NCBI GenBank assembly: GCA_964604705.1 | Contig: CAZSAP010000001.1 | Location: 62,001-126,000 of the forward strand | Source: JAAXVQ01 sp964604705 | GTDB lineage: Bacteria; Oederibacteriota; JAAXVQ01 | Direction: 5' to 3' | DNA length: 64,000 bases | Shown here: positions 62,378-64,000 of the stretch, one piece after another | Layout of the letters: each line of letters starts with the position of its first letter | Position numbering within the stretch: the first letter of the stretch is position 1 | Notes under the pieces: generated by a model | Database searches by the model: none | Told to the model about the DNA's origin: nothing | The model's input: only the letters and a program-made list of their open reading frames with translations | Made by a program: the position numbers and the translations under genes

Positions 62378-64000
62378 TTAGCTGCCGAACAAACCAAACA
62401 AACCTTTTTTCTTATCGCTTTTTTTCACTTCCCCAACGTCATCCGGACCTTCGGATTTTACCTGATCGTACTCGCCTTTTTTGCCTGCGGCAGGTTTGTT
62501 CTTGGATGCCGACTGTTCTTGAGAATACTGGGAAATTTCCGCCTGCGACAATCCGGAGTTCGGCGTAATTTTGATGGCCTGTTCCTTGCCGGTGGCCAAG
62601 TCGGTAGCCGATACACGCACGATGCCATTGGCATCCACATCAAACGCCACTTCGATCTGAGGAACCTCACGCGGGGCCGGCGGAATGCCGACCAAGTCAA
62701 ACGTGCCGATCAGCTTGTTGTCCGCAGCCATGGGCTTTTCACCCTGGTACACCTGAATGCGCACAAAGGTTTGATTGTCCTTGGCCGTCGAGAATATTTC
62801 ACTCTTCCGAATAGGAATGGTTGAATTCTTTTCCACAATCTTCGAGAACATACCGCCTTCGGTTCGGATACCCAGGGAGAACGGTGTGACGTCCAGGAGC
62901 AAAATGTCGCGAATGTTGCCCTTTAGGACCGAAGCCTGAATGGCGGCACCGGCAGCCACGGACTCATCGGGATTGACTCCCGGGAATGGGTCCTTGCCAA
63001 ACATGCGCCGCACCACTTCGCGTACCTTCGGCATGCGGGTCATACCACCGACCAACACCACTTCATCAATGTCATTGGCGCGTAAATTGGCGTCATGCAA
63101 GGCTTGTTCGCAGGGCACCAAGGACGCATCCACCAAATCCTTGGTCAGATCTTCCAGCTGTTGGCGTGAAAGCTTGGCCGCCAAGTGTTTGGGCCCTGAG
63201 GCATCGGAGGCAATAAACGGCAGGGTGATTTCGGCCGCGGGTTTTTCTGAAAGTTCGCACTTGGCTTTTTCGGCCACTTCCTTTAAGCGTTGCAAGGCAA
63301 TGCGATCCTTGCGCAGATCAATGCCTTCTTTGCCGTTAAAGTCGTTGATCAACCATTCGATAATGCGTTGGTCAAAGTCATCGCCGCCCAAGTGCGTGTC
63401 ACCGCAGGTAGCCTTAACTTCGAAGACTCCGTTGCCCAGTTCCAGGAGGCTCAAGTCAAACGTACCGCCGCCCAAGTCGTAAACTGCGATCTTGCGCTTG
63501 GTCTTGCGGTCAAAGCCGGCGGCCAAAGACGCGGCCGTGGGTTCGTTAATGATGCGCAAAACATCCAAGCCGGCAATCTTCCCAGCATCCTTGGTTGCCT
63601 GGCGCTGACTGTCGTTAAAATACGCCGGGCAGGTAATGACCGCCTTTTCCACCACTTCACCCAGAAAATTCTCTGCATCGCGTTTCATTTTAGCCAAAAT
63701 CATGGCTGAAATTTCCGGAGGCGAATAATCACGGTTGCGGATGCGCACGCGTACGTCGCCGTTGGCCGAAGTGACCAATTGGTACGGGACCAATTCACAA
63801 TCCTTTTGTACGGAAGGATCGGTCAACTTCAAGCCCATGAACCGTTTGACGGAAAACACAGTGGACTCGGGATTGATCACTTCTTGGCGCTTGGCGGGTT
63901 CACCAACCACCCATTCCCCGGTCTTTAAAAAGCTGACAACCGAGGGCGTCGTGCGCATTCCCTCGGAATTGGGAATAATCACCAATTCATTATCTTGCAT
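62378..64000 (-). CDS. Hsp70/DnaK-family protein lacking the C-terminal helical lid (5' end beyond the window)
   Basis: The first visible residues, MQDNELVIIPNSEGMRTTPSVV, correspond to about residue 17 onward of DnaK, so the true start lies beyond base 64000. The nucleotide-binding domain is well conserved (PAYFNDSQRQATKDAG, INEPTAASLAAG, YDLGGGTFDLSLL, VVLVGGMTRMPKV). The beta-sandwich substrate domain follows (LLLDVTPFSLGIRTEGG, FDLVGIPPAPREVP). After ITPNSGLSQAEI only ~50 residues remain: a low-complexity charged linker ending KKGLFGLFGS. The ~100-residue alpha-helical lid is absent. The next gene begins 37 bp later, so a frameshift cannot hide the lid. Confidence 0.9.
   Translation of the reverse strand: MQDNELVIIPNSEGMRTTPSVVSFLKTGEWVVGEPAKRQEVINPESTVFSVKRFMGLKLTDPSVQKDCELVPYQLVTSANGDVRVRIRNRDYSPPEISAMILAKMKRDAENFLGEVVEKAVITCPAYFNDSQRQATKDAGKIAGLDVLRIINEPTAASLAAGFDRKTKRKIAVYDLGGGTFDLSLLELGNGVFEVKATCGDTHLGGDDFDQRIIEWLINDFNGKEGIDLRKDRIALQRLKEVAEKAKCELSEKPAAEITLPFIASDASGPKHLAAKLSRQQLEDLTKDLVDASLVPCEQALHDANLRANDIDEVVLVGGMTRMPKVREVVRRMFGKDPFPGVNPDESVAAGAAIQASVLKGNIRDILLLDVTPFSLGIRTEGGMFSKIVEKNSTIPIRKSEIFSTAKDNQTFVRIQVYQGEKPMAADNKLIGTFDLVGIPPAPREVPQIEVAFDVDANGIVRVSATDLATGKEQAIKITPNSGLSQAEISQYSQEQSASKNKPAAGKKGEYDQVKSEGPDDVGEVKKSDKKKGLFGLFGS

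Noticed and set aside
62341..62380. Frameshift truncating DnaK
   Set aside because: Only 37 bp separate its stop from the pilB start, and no lid-like sequence exists in any frame there.

Overview
The window looks like a piece of an uncultured diderm bacterium. The evidence for an outer membrane is Lnt, an RND pump with a TolC-type channel, a Spy/CpxP-like lipoprotein and a type IV pilus/type II secretion ATPase. Stress partner-switching genes (STAS, SpoIIE-type phosphatase, RsbW-like kinase), strings of TPR proteins and a 3207-residue exported repeat protein recall Omnitrophota and related candidate phyla. That placement is inference from gene content only. Almost every gene is on the minus strand. 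Only 29077-30240 and 40663-42302 are on the plus strand. Base composition visibly shifts from AT-rich on the left (about 1-30 kb) to GC-richer on the right (about 42-64 kb).

Layout. 1-9.8 kb: a minus-strand series read from a strong promoter at 9767-9795: TPR protein, SpoIIE-type phosphatase, STAS protein, RsbW-like kinase with a zinc ribbon, GAF-GGDEF diguanylate cyclase, M50-like membrane peptidase, lnt and a PfkB-family kinase cut by the edge. 9.9-20.4 kb: a tightly packed run tRNA-Leu, tig, clpP, clpX, lon, engB, class V aminotransferase, serA, purA, tRNA-Lys, joining protein quality control to serine and purine synthesis. 20.5-20.9 kb: tRNA-His, tRNA-Arg and tRNA-Lys behind a TTGACA promoter. 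21.1-28.2 kb: an envelope-stress/efflux block (TolC-like, RND pump, Spy-like lipoprotein, OmpR-type regulator, histidine kinase) with no periplasmic adaptor gene. 28.3-30.2 kb: a nitroreductase divergent from a second TPR protein.

30.3-39.9 kb is one exported protein of 3207 residues. It has a TIKI/ChaN-like N-terminal region, a near-perfect 750-residue tandem duplication and a third, shortened copy; each copy carries LGVF-x27-HEALE-x5-H. I regard this as the most likely undescribed system here. 40.6-42.3 kb is a plus-strand metal-efflux cassette: a two-domain permease/HMA protein and a SmtB-like ArsR repressor. A 24-bp perfect palindrome overlapping its promoter is the probable operator. 42.4-51.1 kb is a 2911-residue cyclic beta-1,2-glucan synthase. 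It is followed by an exported Fe-type superoxide dismutase and an alpha/beta hydrolase.

53.1-53.5 kb is a rearranged tRNA locus: tRNA-Arg, tRNA-Pro, and a 50-bp duplicate of the 5' half of tRNA-Pro separated from it by 140 bp carrying three hairpins. 53.5-60.4 kb is a housekeeping series (recJ, cimA, queD, queE, an HgdB-like protein, rph, rdgB) with its own promoter. A clean terminator separates it from pilB and a DnaK paralogue that lacks the helical lid and runs off the right edge.
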